This document shows, in pieces, positions 42,209 to 50,370 of a stretch of DNA of 64,000 nucleotides. The translations under genes and the position numbers were made by a program. Within the stretch, counting starts at the first letter, position 1, and each line of letters starts with the position of its first letter. Under the pieces are notes generated by a model. The model had not been told where the DNA came from. It was given only the letters and a program-made list of their open reading frames with translations, and made no database searches. Origin of the DNA: Saccharothrix tamanrassetensis (lineage in GTDB: Bacteria > Actinomycetota > Actinomycetes > Mycobacteriales > Pseudonocardiaceae); contig NZ_JACHJN010000013.1 in the NCBI RefSeq assembly GCF_014203665.1, positions 62,001 through 126,000 on the forward strand, read 5' to 3'.

Positions 42209-42670
42209 ATGGGAAACACACTGCTCGTGCGGGCCGACAAGGCCGAGAAGCTCACCGCCGACCCCGCCGCCGTCGTCACCCTGCTCGCCGACCTGGACGG
42301 GCTGACCGGCAACCGCTCCACCTTCCTCGACGGCGCGAACGGCGCCCCGCCGCACTTCCACACCCGTGCGTCGGAGCTGTTCTTCGTGCTCGACGGGACG
42401 CTCCAGGTGCTGCTCGACCAGGACGTGATCACGCTGGAACGCGGCGACTTCCTCGTGGTGCCGCCCCGCGTGCCGCACGCGTTCGGCGCGTTGAAGGGCG
42501 CGGACGCCGACGTCCTGTTCGTCTTCACGCCCGGCATGGGCCGGTTCGACTACTACCGCCTGCTGGACCGCGTGCAGCGCGGCCTGGCCGACCCGGCGGA
42601 GATCGGCGCGTCGCAGGACCTCTACGACAACCACTACGTCGACAGCCCGGCCTGGAAAGCGGCGCGCTAG
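42209..42670 (+). CDS. Cupin domain-containing protein
   Basis: 153 residues from ATG 42209. One beta-barrel with the metal triad H49, H51 and E56 (HFHTRASELFFVLDG) and H90 in the second motif (PPRVPHAFGAL). Cupins include dioxygenases, isomerases and binding proteins; the missing extra domains prevent a finer call. The LysR gene is divergent and probably controls it. Confidence 0.85.
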   Translation: MGNTLLVRADKAEKLTADPAAVVTLLADLDGLTGNRSTFLDGANGAPPHFHTRASELFFVLDGTLQVLLDQDVITLERGDFLVVPPRVPHAFGALKGADADVLFVFTPGMGRFDYYRLLDRVQRGLADPAEIGASQDLYDNHYVDSPAWKAAR

Positions 42671-42673
42671 CCT
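42668..42673 (+). promoter_or_regulatory. -10 element TAGCCT for leaderless DUF3046 mRNA
   Basis: TAGCCT, 7 nt, then ATG 42681. The TAG is also the cupin stop codon. Confidence 0.5.
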
Positions 42674-42680
42674 GGTCGCG

Positions 42681-42875
42681 ATGCGCAATACGGTGTTCCG
42701 CAAGCTGATGGCGAACGAGTTCGGCCAGGTCAGGGCGGAGATGGTGGCCAGGGACCACGTGATGTCCGCGCTCGGCGGGCGCACCCCGGACCAGGCGCTG
42801 GAGGACGGCGTGCCGGCCAAGGAGATCTGGCTGGCCGTCTGCGACGCGTTCGACGTGCCGGAACACCGGCGGTGA
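42681..42875 (+). CDS. DUF3046 family protein
   Basis: 64 residues. Helical protein (MRNTVFRKLMANEFGQVRAEMVARDHVMSALGGRTPDQALEDG, then PAKEIWLAVCDAFDVPEHR). This small family is conserved just upstream of recA in actinobacteria, as Rv2738c is in mycobacteria. No function is established. It has its own leaderless promoter. Confidence 0.88.
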   Translation: MRNTVFRKLMANEFGQVRAEMVARDHVMSALGGRTPDQALEDGVPAKEIWLAVCDAFDVPEHRR

Positions 42876-42896
42876 GCCGGCGTGTCGACCCGGTGG

Positions 42897-42912
42897 TCGA
42901 ACACCTGTTCGG
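42897..42912 (+). promoter_or_regulatory. LexA (SOS) box of recA
   Basis: TCGAACACCTGTTCGG matches the actinobacterial consensus at 11 of 12 fixed positions. A -10 TATAGT lies at 42914-42919, so LexA would block polymerase. The recA leader then runs about 120 bp to the ATG. Confidence 0.92.
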
Positions 42913-43047
42913 CTATAGTCCCCGACACGACCGGGTGACGAAACCCCGCAGGTGACCCGATCCCCGCCGAGAAATGTCGTACCCCGCCCGTAACGTCGGC
43001 CCCGACATCGCTCAGCGACCCAGAAGACAAACCGAGGTGGACTCCAG

Positions 43048-44088
43048 ATGGCACAGGCACCCGACCGGGACAAGGCCCTCGAACTGGCCCTGGCCCAGAT
43101 CGACAAGCAGTTCGGCAAGGGCTCGGTCATGCGGCTCGGCGAGGAAGGCCGCGCCCCGATCGAGGTGATCCCCACCGGCGCGATCGCGCTCGACGTCGCG
43201 CTCGGCATCGGCGGCCTGCCGCGCGGCCGCGTGGTGGAGATCTACGGCCCGGAGTCGTCCGGTAAGACCACGGTGGCGCTGCACTCGGTGGCCAACGCGC
43301 AGCGCAACGGCGGCATCGCGGCGTTCATCGACGCCGAGCACGCGCTGGACCCGGACTACGCGAAGAAGCTGGGCGTCGACACCGACGCGCTGCTGGTGTC
43401 CCAGCCGGACACCGGCGAGCAGGCGCTGGAGATCGCGGACATGCTGGTCCGCTCCGGCGCGCTGGACATCCTGGTGATCGACTCGGTGGCCGCGCTGGTG
43501 CCCCGGGCCGAGATCGAGGGCGAGATGGGCGACAACCACGTGGGCCTCCAGGCGCGGCTGATGAGCCAGGCGCTGCGGAAGATCACCGGTGCGCTGAGCA
43601 CGTCCAACACCACCGCGATCTTCATCAACCAGCTGCGCGAGAAGATCGGCGTGATGTTCGGCTCGCCGGAGACCACGACGGGTGGCAAGGCGCTGAAGTT
43701 CTACGCGTCGGTGCGCTTGGACGTGCGCCGGATCGAGACGCTGAAGGACGGCGGCGAGCCGGTCGGCAACCGGACCAGGGTCAAGGTCGTGAAGAACAAG
43801 GTCGCCCCGCCGTTCAAGCAGGCGGAGTTCGACATCCTCTACGGCCACGGCATCAGCCGGGAGGGCTCGCTCATCGACATGGGCGTGGACCAGGCCATCC
43901 TGCGCAAGTCGGGCGCCTGGTACACCTACGAGGGCGACCAGCTGGGCCAGGGCAAGGAGAACGCGCGCAAGTTCCTGCGCGAGAACCCCGACGTGGCCAA
44001 CGAGATCGAGAAGCGGATCAAGGACAAGCTCGGCATCGGTGCGACGCTCGACGCCGACGACACGGCACCCGCGCCGGTCGACTTCTAG
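43048..44088 (+). CDS. recA: Recombinase RecA
   Basis: 346 residues. Forms filaments on single-stranded DNA, drives strand exchange and triggers LexA self-cleavage. Walker A GPESSGKTT at 67-75, DNA-binding loops with EIEGEMGDNHVGLQARLMSQALRK and the C-terminal acidic tail are standard, and the length equals other actinobacterial RecA. No intein is present, unlike in M. tuberculosis. recX follows after 2 bp. Confidence 0.98.
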   Translation: MAQAPDRDKALELALAQIDKQFGKGSVMRLGEEGRAPIEVIPTGAIALDVALGIGGLPRGRVVEIYGPESSGKTTVALHSVANAQRNGGIAAFIDAEHALDPDYAKKLGVDTDALLVSQPDTGEQALEIADMLVRSGALDILVIDSVAALVPRAEIEGEMGDNHVGLQARLMSQALRKITGALSTSNTTAIFINQLREKIGVMFGSPETTTGGKALKFYASVRLDVRRIETLKDGGEPVGNRTRVKVVKNKVAPPFKQAEFDILYGHGISREGSLIDMGVDQAILRKSGAWYTYEGDQLGQGKENARKFLRENPDVANEIEKRIKDKLGIGATLDADDTAPAPVDF

Positions 44089-44090
44089 CA

Positions 44091-45473
44091 GTGGCGGGGC
44101 AAGGCGGCCGTGGTCGCGGGACACCCCGCGACCCTTCGGCCGACCCGTTCGAGTCCGTGGACCGGGATGCCGCCGCTTCGGCGGAAGTGGATCGGGAACG
44201 GCCCGCTTCGAGGGAGGCGGACCGGGAACGGGCGGCCACTCCGGAACAGGTGGCGGCTTCGGAACAGGCCTCGGCGGACGAGGACCCGTTCGAGGCCTGG
44301 GGCCGGCTCAGGAGTGCTTCCGGCGAGGCCGTCCGGGTCGTCTCGGAGGGCAGCCGCGCCGGTGCCTCGGCGGACGACGATCCGTTCGAGACCCTGGGCC
44401 GTCGCAGGAACGCCTCCGGTGAAGCCGTGCCGGTCGCGCCGACAAGCCGGGCCACCGAGACCGCTCCGGCCGATTTCACGCCAGTCGAGACGACACCGGA
44501 CGAGATCACACCGGACGAGACCGCTTCGGATGAGACCGCTTCGGGTGAGATCGCTGTGGGCGGGCGCGTTTCGGATGGAATCGCTTCGGGTGGAATTGCT
44601 TCTGGCGAGAGCGCCCCGATCGAGAGCGCTCCGGGTGCGGGTACTCCGGCTGACAGCGAGTCCGGGAGTGATCTCGCCGACGGCGGGTCCGGGAGCGATC
44701 TGTTCGGCGAACTCGGCCACCTCCGGGGTGCTTCCGGTGAAGCGGTTCCGGTGGCCGGTGCGCGTGGTGGTGCGCCGGTGGCGGCGGATCCGTTCGCGGC
44801 TGAGGGGCGTCGTGGGCGGGCCGGTGCGGAGGGCGGTGCCCGCCGGGGCAGGTCCGGTGGTCGACGGCGGGGTTCTGCCCGGACTGCCGACCGTGCCGGG
44901 TGCACCGACACCGACGCCGATCAGCACACCGACACCGATATCGACACCGAGACTGCCAAGCCGGTCGACCCCGCGAAGGAGCAGCGCAAGGCGGCCGACA
45001 TCTGCTACGCCCTGCTCACCGCGCGTGCCCGGACCCGCGTCGAGCTCAAGGACGCCTTGTTGCGCAAGGGCATCCGCGAGGAGACGGCCGAACTGGTGCT
45101 GGGCAAGTTCGACCGGGCCGGGCTGATCGACGACGTCGCGTTCGCCGAGGTCTGGGTCCGGTCCAGGCACACGTACCAGGGGCTCGGGCGGCGGGCGTTG
45201 GCGATGGAGCTGCGGCGCAAGGGTGTCGCGGACGAGGTGGTGGCCGAGGCCGTCGCCGCGGTGGACGACGAGGCCGAGCAGGAGCGGGCGCGGGAGCTGG
45301 TGCGCAAGAAGCTCCGGACGATGTCCGGGCTGGAGGACCAGGTGAAGATCCGTCGGCTGGTGGGGGCGTTGGCGCGCAAGGGCTACGCCGAAGGCATGGC
45401 CTACCGGGTGGTGCGGGAAGAGTTGCGCAACGCGGAGATCGAGTCGCCGCTGGACGACTACCTGCCGGACTAG
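44091..45473 (+). CDS. recX: RecX regulatory protein with a long low-complexity N-terminus
   Basis: 460 residues from GTG 44091. Residues 301-460 are a full RecX (three-helix repeats; ADICYALLTARARTRVELKDALLRKG, RKGVADEVVAEAV, KGYAEGMAYRVVREEL). RecX caps RecA filaments. The first 300 residues are unusual: acidic, Ser/Thr/Glu/Asp-rich, with three matching segments of the type DPFExxGRxRxASGEAVxV at 65-83, 97-115 and 203-221. Ordinary RecX has about 150-200 residues. It is translated with recA and likely induced with it. Confidence 0.9.
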   Translation: MAGQGGRGRGTPRDPSADPFESVDRDAAASAEVDRERPASREADRERAATPEQVAASEQASADEDPFEAWGRLRSASGEAVRVVSEGSRAGASADDDPFETLGRRRNASGEAVPVAPTSRATETAPADFTPVETTPDEITPDETASDETASGEIAVGGRVSDGIASGGIASGESAPIESAPGAGTPADSESGSDLADGGSGSDLFGELGHLRGASGEAVPVAGARGGAPVAADPFAAEGRRGRAGAEGGARRGRSGGRRRGSARTADRAGCTDTDADQHTDTDIDTETAKPVDPAKEQRKAADICYALLTARARTRVELKDALLRKGIREETAELVLGKFDRAGLIDDVAFAEVWVRSRHTYQGLGRRALAMELRRKGVADEVVAEAVAAVDDEAEQERARELVRKKLRTMSGLEDQVKIRRLVGALARKGYAEGMAYRVVREELRNAEIESPLDDYLPD

Positions 45474-45533
45474 ACCGGAAAGGCCCCGCGTATCGCCCGG
45501 GCCTGTCCCAGGTCGGCCTTGCCCACCGCCGCC

Positions 45534-45601
45534 CGGAGCTGTCTTGGACCGGTCCTGCCTAACGCTGCTCGGAGCTGTCTCGGGCCGGTCCTGCCTAACG
45601 C
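45534..45601. repeat. Two tandem 36-bp repeats after recX
   Basis: 45534-45565 and 45570-45601 are alike over 32 bases, starting CGGAGCTGTCT and ending CTGCCTAACGC, with two differences. No gene covers them. Confidence 0.7.
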
Positions 45602-46308
45602 CCGTCTGGGTCGATCCTCGCCTGGTCGTGGCTGCTGAGTCGCCAGAACTGGCGCTTGCGGTCCTCGCGCACCACCACGCCGAGCCGGGCCAGTTCGGTG
45701 CGCAGTTGGTTCGCGTCCTCGGTGTCGTTCTTCTTCAACGCCTTGGCCCGAGCCCGCAGCAACGCGTTCCCACCGGGTGGCAGGCCGGGCATGTCGTCGA
45801 CCCACCGCCGGTACTCGCCGCGGTACGGGTCTTCGGTCAGCCACGGGTAGCCGTGCCGCTGGAAGGCGTCCGCCAGGTCGGTGCCGCGCAGGTCCGAGGT
45901 CTCCCGCGCCAGTTCCTCGGTGCCCAGGCCGAGCACCACCAGTTTCTTGCCCTCCAGGAACACCCCGGACACCTGCGTGCGGTCCAGCATGCGTTCGGTG
46001 CCGCCGCGGTTGAGGATGACCGACTCGTCGGCGATCTCGACCGAAAGCCGTTCTGCCGCAGCCATGAACGCCACCACGAACCCGACCAGCAGGCCCAAGC
46101 CGATGGCACCGAACGTCGCCTGCGGCTCCGGGATGGACGCCACCAGTTCGAACGGCCCGTGCAGTGGCGCGAACGGCAGCGACACCACCCAGTCCGCGCC
46201 GGCCTGCACACCCCACAGCACGGCCGCGCCCAACACCGGGAGACCGGCCCACACCAGCGCCACCTGCCGGCCCGGCTCGGTGACGACGGTGGTTCGTCGC
46301 GCGTTCAT
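45595..46308 (-). CDS. YqeB-like membrane protein
   Basis: 237 residues from ATG 46308; ATG 46326 is in frame. Two membrane helices near the N-terminus (about 19-40 and 62-84; ALVWAGLPVLGAAVLWGV and FGAIGLGLLVGFVVAFMAA), then a PH-like cytoplasmic domain (VEIADESVILNRGGTERMLDRTQVSGVFLEGKKLVVLG). A helical C-terminus follows. This is the YqeB/PH-domain pattern; the function is unknown. It is convergent with recX. Confidence 0.78.
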   Translation of the reverse strand: MNARRTTVVTEPGRQVALVWAGLPVLGAAVLWGVQAGADWVVSLPFAPLHGPFELVASIPEPQATFGAIGLGLLVGFVVAFMAAAERLSVEIADESVILNRGGTERMLDRTQVSGVFLEGKKLVVLGLGTEELARETSDLRGTDLADAFQRHGYPWLTEDPYRGEYRRWVDDMPGLPPGGNALLRARAKALKKNDTEDANQLRTELARLGVVVREDRKRQFWRLSSHDQARIDPDGR

Positions 46309-46364
46309 CCCCAACACCCTCCCCAAGTGCGACGGTCAACCTATCGCACCAGGACGGCGCCCGA

Positions 46365-46391
46365 ACCGCCCGGAAGCACAGCGCGGGCGGT
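46365..46391 (-). terminator. Terminator-like stem after the edd-eda operon
   Basis: ACCGCCCG (46365-46372) and CGGGCGGT (46384-46391) pair across an 11-nt loop, 24 bp past the eda stop. Confidence 0.65.
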
Positions 46392-46414
46392 CCGAGCGGT
46401 CCGGGGACTGAGCG

Positions 46415-47035
46415 TCAGAGCGCGGAGGCAGCCCTGGCCAGTGCCTCGATCCGGTCGAAGTCGCCTGCCGCCAGCGCGTCCTTCGGCGTCAGCCAGGACC
46501 CGCCGACGCAGCCCACGTTCGGCAGCGCCAGGTAGCGCGGCGCGGTCTGCACCGAGATGCCGCCGGTCGGGCAGAAGCGCAGGCCGGGCAGCGGGCCGCC
46601 GACCGACTTCAGGAAGTCCACGCCGCCCGCCGCCTCGGCCGGGAAGAACTTCAGCGCCGTCAGCCCGCGCTCGGCCAGGCGCATCGCCTCGGACACCGTC
46701 GCCGCCCCCGGCAGGAACGGCAGCCCGGTGTCCTCCACCGCGTTCAGCACCCGATCCGTCGAACCGGGCGTGACCAGGAACGCCGCCCCGGCCTTGGCCG
46801 CCTGCTCGGCGTGTTCCGGCGCGGTCACCGTGCCCGCCCCGAGCACGATGTCTGGCACCTCGGCGGCGATCCGCTCGATCGCGGCCGTCGCGGCGGGCGT
46901 GCGCAAGGTCAGTTCGATGACGCGGATGCCCCCGCGCAGCAGCGCCCGCGCCAGCGGCACGGCCTGATCGGCGTCGTCCAGCACGACGACCGGGATGACG
47001 GGGGACAGCTCCAGCAGATCCGCGCTGGTGGTCAC
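46415..47035 (-). CDS. eda: 2-keto-3-deoxy-6-phosphogluconate (KDPG) aldolase
   Basis: 206 residues from GTG 47035, which overlaps the edd stop (GTGA). Class I aldolase splitting KDPG into pyruvate and glyceraldehyde 3-phosphate, the last step of the Entner-Doudoroff pathway. Glu41 (IELTLRT) and Schiff-base Lys129 (TALKFFPAE) are present, with GAGTV and GGS motifs for phosphate. Second gene of an edd-eda operon. Confidence 0.93.
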   Translation of the reverse strand: MTTSADLLELSPVIPVVVLDDADQAVPLARALLRGGIRVIELTLRTPAATAAIERIAAEVPDIVLGAGTVTAPEHAEQAAKAGAAFLVTPGSTDRVLNAVEDTGLPFLPGAATVSEAMRLAERGLTALKFFPAEAAGGVDFLKSVGGPLPGLRFCPTGGISVQTAPRYLALPNVGCVGGSWLTPKDALAAGDFDRIEALARAASAL

Positions 47036-48897
47036 CGGGTTACCTCCTGGTTCGCGCGGCCCGCGAAGTGCGAGGCCGCGATGGGTCCGAACACGCTCGC
47101 GCCCCGGTCGGCGGGACCGACCGAGCGGCGCAGGGCGGCGAACAGTTCGCGTCCCGTACCGGTCCACGCCTGCGCGTCCGGCGGGAAGTCCACCAGGTCG
47201 CGGGAGGCGAGTTCGGCCGGGTCGACCAACGCCTCCAGCGTGCCGGTCTCGGCGTCGAGCCGCAGCACGTCCCCGTCGCGCACGCGGGCCAGCGGACCGC
47301 CGACGGCGGCTTCCGGGGTGAGCTGGATGGCGGCCGGGATCTTGCCCGACGCACCCGACATCCGGCCGTCGGTGACCAGCGCGACCCGGAACCCCCGGTC
47401 CATCAGCACGCCCAGCGCGGGCGTCAGCTTGTGCAGTTCGGGCATGCCGTTGGCCTGCGGGCCCTGCTGCCGCACCACGACTACGACGTCCCGCTCCAGT
47501 TCGCCCGCCTGGAACGCGGCGCTGAACGCCTCCTGCGAGGTGAACACCCGCGCGGGCGCCTGCACCACCCGGTGCTCGGGCTTGACCGCGGACACCTTGA
47601 TCACCGCGCGGCCCAGGTTGCCGGACAGCATGCGGAGCCCGCCGTCGGCGGCGAACGGGTCCGACGCCGGCCGCAGCACGTCCGTGTCCAGCGAGCGGCC
47701 CGGACCGTCCCGCCAGGTCAGCACGCCTTCCACGAGCGTCGGCTCCTGCCGGTAGCGGTCCAGCCCGTCACCGGCGACGGTGCGCACGTCGGCGTGCAGC
47801 AGCCCCGCGTCGAGCAGCGTGCCGATCAGGAACTGCACGCCACCGGCAGCCTGGAAGTGGTTGATGTCCGCTCCGCCGTTGGGGTAGACGCGGGCCAGCA
47901 GCGGCACCACCGACGACAGGTCGGCGAAGTCGTCCCAGCTCAGCTCGATGCCCGCAGCCGACGCGACGGCCACCAGGTGCATGCTGTGGTTGGTCGAGCC
48001 GCCGGTCGCGAGCAGCGCGATCACGCCGTTGACCACGGACTTCTCGTCCACCACGTGCCCGATCGGGGTGTACTCGTCGCCACGGCTGATCGCCACCGCC
48101 CGGCGCGCGGCCTCCTCGGTCAGCGCGCGCCGCAGCGCGGTGCCCGGCGGGACGAAGCTCGCGCCCGGCAGGTGCAGGCCCATCACCTCCACCACGAGCT
48201 GGTTGGAGTTGGCCGTGCCGTAGAACGTGCAGGTGCCGGGGCTGTGGTACGAGGCGGCCTCGGCCTCCAGCAGGTTCTCCCGGGACGCCTTGCCCTCGGC
48301 GAACAGCTGCCGCACGCGGGCCTTCTCCGAGTTCGGCAGCCCCGAGTGCATGGGGCCGGCGGGCACCAGGATCGCGGGCAGGTGGCCGAACGACAGCGCG
48401 CCGATCAGCAGGCCCGGCACGATCTTGTCGCACACGCCGAGCAGCAGCGTCGAGTCGAACATGTCGTGGGACAGCGCGATGCCGGTGGCCATGGCGATGA
48501 CGTCCCGGCTGAACAGGGACAGCTCCATGCCCGCACGGCCCTGCGTGATGCCGTCGCACATCGCGGGCACACCGCCGGCGAACTGGGCGACGCCACCCGC
48601 CGCGCGCGCCGCGTCCTTGATCCACGCCGGGTACTCGTGCATCGGCTGGTGGGCGGACAGCATGTCGTTGTAGGCGGACACGATCGCCACGTTCGGGCGA
48701 CGGAGCGCGCGCAGCGCTTCCTTGTCGCCGCCGGTCATCCCCGCGAAACCGTGCGCGAGGTTGCTGCACGCGAGGTCGCGGCGGACCGGGCCCTCGGCGT
48801 GCGCTTCGGCGAGTTGTTCCAGGTAGTGGGACCGGCGGGCGGCGCTGCGGGCGGCGATGCGAGCCGTCACTCCGGCGACGACGGGATGCACGCTCAT
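47032..48897 (-). CDS. edd: 6-phosphogluconate dehydratase
   Basis: 621 residues from ATG 48897. IlvD/Edd family [Fe-S] dehydratase that turns 6-phosphogluconate into KDPG. MCDGITQG, LGVCDKIVPG and SPGTCTFYGTANS hold cluster and active-site cysteines; VTDGRMSGASGKIPAAI is the C-terminal signature. With eda it forms a full Entner-Doudoroff module. The frame stays open to 49014, but ATG 48897 aligns with the family start. Confidence 0.95.
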   Translation of the reverse strand: MSVHPVVAGVTARIAARSAARRSHYLEQLAEAHAEGPVRRDLACSNLAHGFAGMTGGDKEALRALRRPNVAIVSAYNDMLSAHQPMHEYPAWIKDAARAAGGVAQFAGGVPAMCDGITQGRAGMELSLFSRDVIAMATGIALSHDMFDSTLLLGVCDKIVPGLLIGALSFGHLPAILVPAGPMHSGLPNSEKARVRQLFAEGKASRENLLEAEAASYHSPGTCTFYGTANSNQLVVEVMGLHLPGASFVPPGTALRRALTEEAARRAVAISRGDEYTPIGHVVDEKSVVNGVIALLATGGSTNHSMHLVAVASAAGIELSWDDFADLSSVVPLLARVYPNGGADINHFQAAGGVQFLIGTLLDAGLLHADVRTVAGDGLDRYRQEPTLVEGVLTWRDGPGRSLDTDVLRPASDPFAADGGLRMLSGNLGRAVIKVSAVKPEHRVVQAPARVFTSQEAFSAAFQAGELERDVVVVVRQQGPQANGMPELHKLTPALGVLMDRGFRVALVTDGRMSGASGKIPAAIQLTPEAAVGGPLARVRDGDVLRLDAETGTLEALVDPAELASRDLVDFPPDAQAWTGTGRELFAALRRSVGPADRGASVFGPIAASHFAGRANQEVTR

Positions 48898-49119
48898 GGT
48901 TCGCTGTCTCCGGTGGTGATCACGGGCCGTGGTGGGCCCGGTGGGACGACAGCGCTGGCGTCGCACGTACGGACGTGACAGCACCCACACTATGTCACGA
49001 CGCATGATCGCCACAAAAACGATTCAGACACTGAGACGCGACGCGAAGACCTGTGGTGCTTGTCACAAGCGCTCCGAACAGGCAGAGTCGGCACACGGAC
49101 CCCCAAGGGAGGTGCTGCC

Positions 49120-49410
49120 ATGACGTCCTCGGAGATCGTGGAGCTGCGTCGAACGCTCGGCCAGCTTCGGCACTGCGTAGGTTCCCTGCGCTCGCGCTAC
49201 GGCGACGTCGCCGCCGTGCAGCGGCTGGCGAACGACGTCGAGCGGATGGACATCGACGCGACCGAGCTGCTCGACCTGGACAGCACACCACGGCAGCGCG
49301 AGGCGCCCAGAGTCGAACGCGAGGTCGTCGTCGTCCCGGACACGCCCTACGACCCGAAGCTCTGGCACGACGCCGACGACGAAGGTCTCGGCGGCTACCG
49401 CCACACGTGA
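49120..49410 (+). CDS. Small conserved-looking protein of unknown function
   Basis: 96 residues from ATG 49120, with GGGAGG 7 nt upstream. N-terminal coiled-coil-like helix (SSEIVELRRTLGQLRHCVGSLRSRYGDVAAVQRLANDVERMDIDATELLDL), then an acidic tail ending in PYDPKLWHDADDEGLGGYRHT. No domain is recognised. The strong ribosome site and a good terminator behind it indicate a real gene. Confidence 0.72.
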   Translation: MTSSEIVELRRTLGQLRHCVGSLRSRYGDVAAVQRLANDVERMDIDATELLDLDSTPRQREAPRVEREVVVVPDTPYDPKLWHDADDEGLGGYRHT

Positions 49411-49421
49411 ACGACCGCAGG

Positions 49422-49451
49422 CCGGCCCCCGCGACTCGACGCGGGGGCCGG
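49422..49451 (+). terminator. Strong intrinsic terminator behind the 96-residue gene
   Basis: CCGGCCCCCGCG (49422-49433) pairs perfectly with CGCGGGGGCCGG (49440-49451); loop ACTCGA; followed by TTTCGGTTTT, a T-rich tail. Confidence 0.88.
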
Positions 49452-49484
49452 TTTCGGTTTTCCCGCGCGGTTCGACCGCTCCCG

Positions 49485-49579
49485 CCACAACGACTCCCCG
49501 ACCGACTCCCGAACGCCCCACCACAACGACTCCCCGACCGGCCGCCACAACGATTTCCCGACCGTTCCCACCACAACGA
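49485..49579 (+). repeat. Four copies of CCACAACGA upstream of the sdh operon
   Basis: CCACAACGA begins at 49485, 49521, 49545 and 49571, the first three followed by YYYCCCGACCG-like bases. Spacings are 36, 24 and 26 bp. The array lies 20-114 bp before the sdh start and could be a regulator's binding array. Confidence 0.65.
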
Positions 49580-49598
49580 AGTGGAACCGAGGTGAGGT

Positions 49599-50360
49599 AT
49601 GAGGGCGCAGATCGCCCAGCGCACGTTGCGCACGGACCGCTGGTGGCTACCGCCGCTGGTCACGTTCGCGGGTCTGCTGCTGATCTCGATCTACGCGGCG
49701 GTGCGCACCTTCATGGGCGATTACTACTGGGTGGACGAGTACCGCTACCTGACGCCCATGTACTCGCCCTGCCTGAGCGAGGAATGCCTCCCGGCGGCGG
49801 CGCACTTCGGCCGTCCGCTGCCCGAACTGCCGGGGTTCCTCACCCCGCCGGTGGTCATCATCCCGTTCCTGCTCGGCTTCCGGGTGACCTGCTACTACTA
49901 CCGCAAGGCGTACTACCGGGCAGCGTGGCTGTCCCCGCCCGCGTGCGCGGTCGCCGAACCGCACGCCAAGTACACCGGTGAGACCCGCTTCCCGCTGATC
50001 GCGCAGAACCTGCACCGCTACTTCTTCTACGCGGCCTCGATCCTGTTGCTGATCAACATCTACGACGCCGCCTACGCGTTCAGCACCGGCGTCGGGCTGG
50101 GCAACATCGTGCTGCTGGTGAACGTGGCGCTGCTGGGCGCGTACACGCTGTCCTGCCACTCCTGCCGGCACATCGCGGGCGGGCGGTTGAAGCACTTCTC
50201 CAAGCACCCGGTGCGGTACTGGATGTGGACGCGGATCTCCAAGCTGAACGCCCGCCACATGCAGCTGGCCTGGGCGTCGCTGATCTTCGTCTGCGTCACC
50301 GACCTCTACGTCGCGCTGGTCGCCTCCGGGACGATCACCGACCTCCGGATCATCAACTGA
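49599..50360 (+). CDS. sdhC: Succinate dehydrogenase membrane anchor subunit (Sdh1 type)
   Basis: 253 residues with about five membrane helices (LVTFAGLLLISIYAAV; VVIIPFLLGFRVTCYYY; YFFYAASILLLINIYDAAYAF; NIVLLVNVALLGAYTLSC; LAWASLIFVCVTDLYVALVASG). Several histidines (HRYFF, CRHIAGGRLKHFSKH, ARHMQLAW) may bind haem. It resembles the mycobacterial Rv0249c anchor in order SdhC-SdhA-SdhB. It anchors the catalytic subunits at the membrane and passes electrons to quinone. Confidence 0.88.
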   Translation: MRAQIAQRTLRTDRWWLPPLVTFAGLLLISIYAAVRTFMGDYYWVDEYRYLTPMYSPCLSEECLPAAAHFGRPLPELPGFLTPPVVIIPFLLGFRVTCYYYRKAYYRAAWLSPPACAVAEPHAKYTGETRFPLIAQNLHRYFFYAASILLLINIYDAAYAFSTGVGLGNIVLLVNVALLGAYTLSCHSCRHIAGGRLKHFSKHPVRYWMWTRISKLNARHMQLAWASLIFVCVTDLYVALVASGTITDLRIIN

Positions 50361-50370
50361 GGAGCTGGAC

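Noticed and set aside
49485..49579. Possible CRISPR array from four repeats
   Set aside because: The repeated unit is only 9-20 nt, spacings differ (36, 24, 26 bp), and no cas genes are present.
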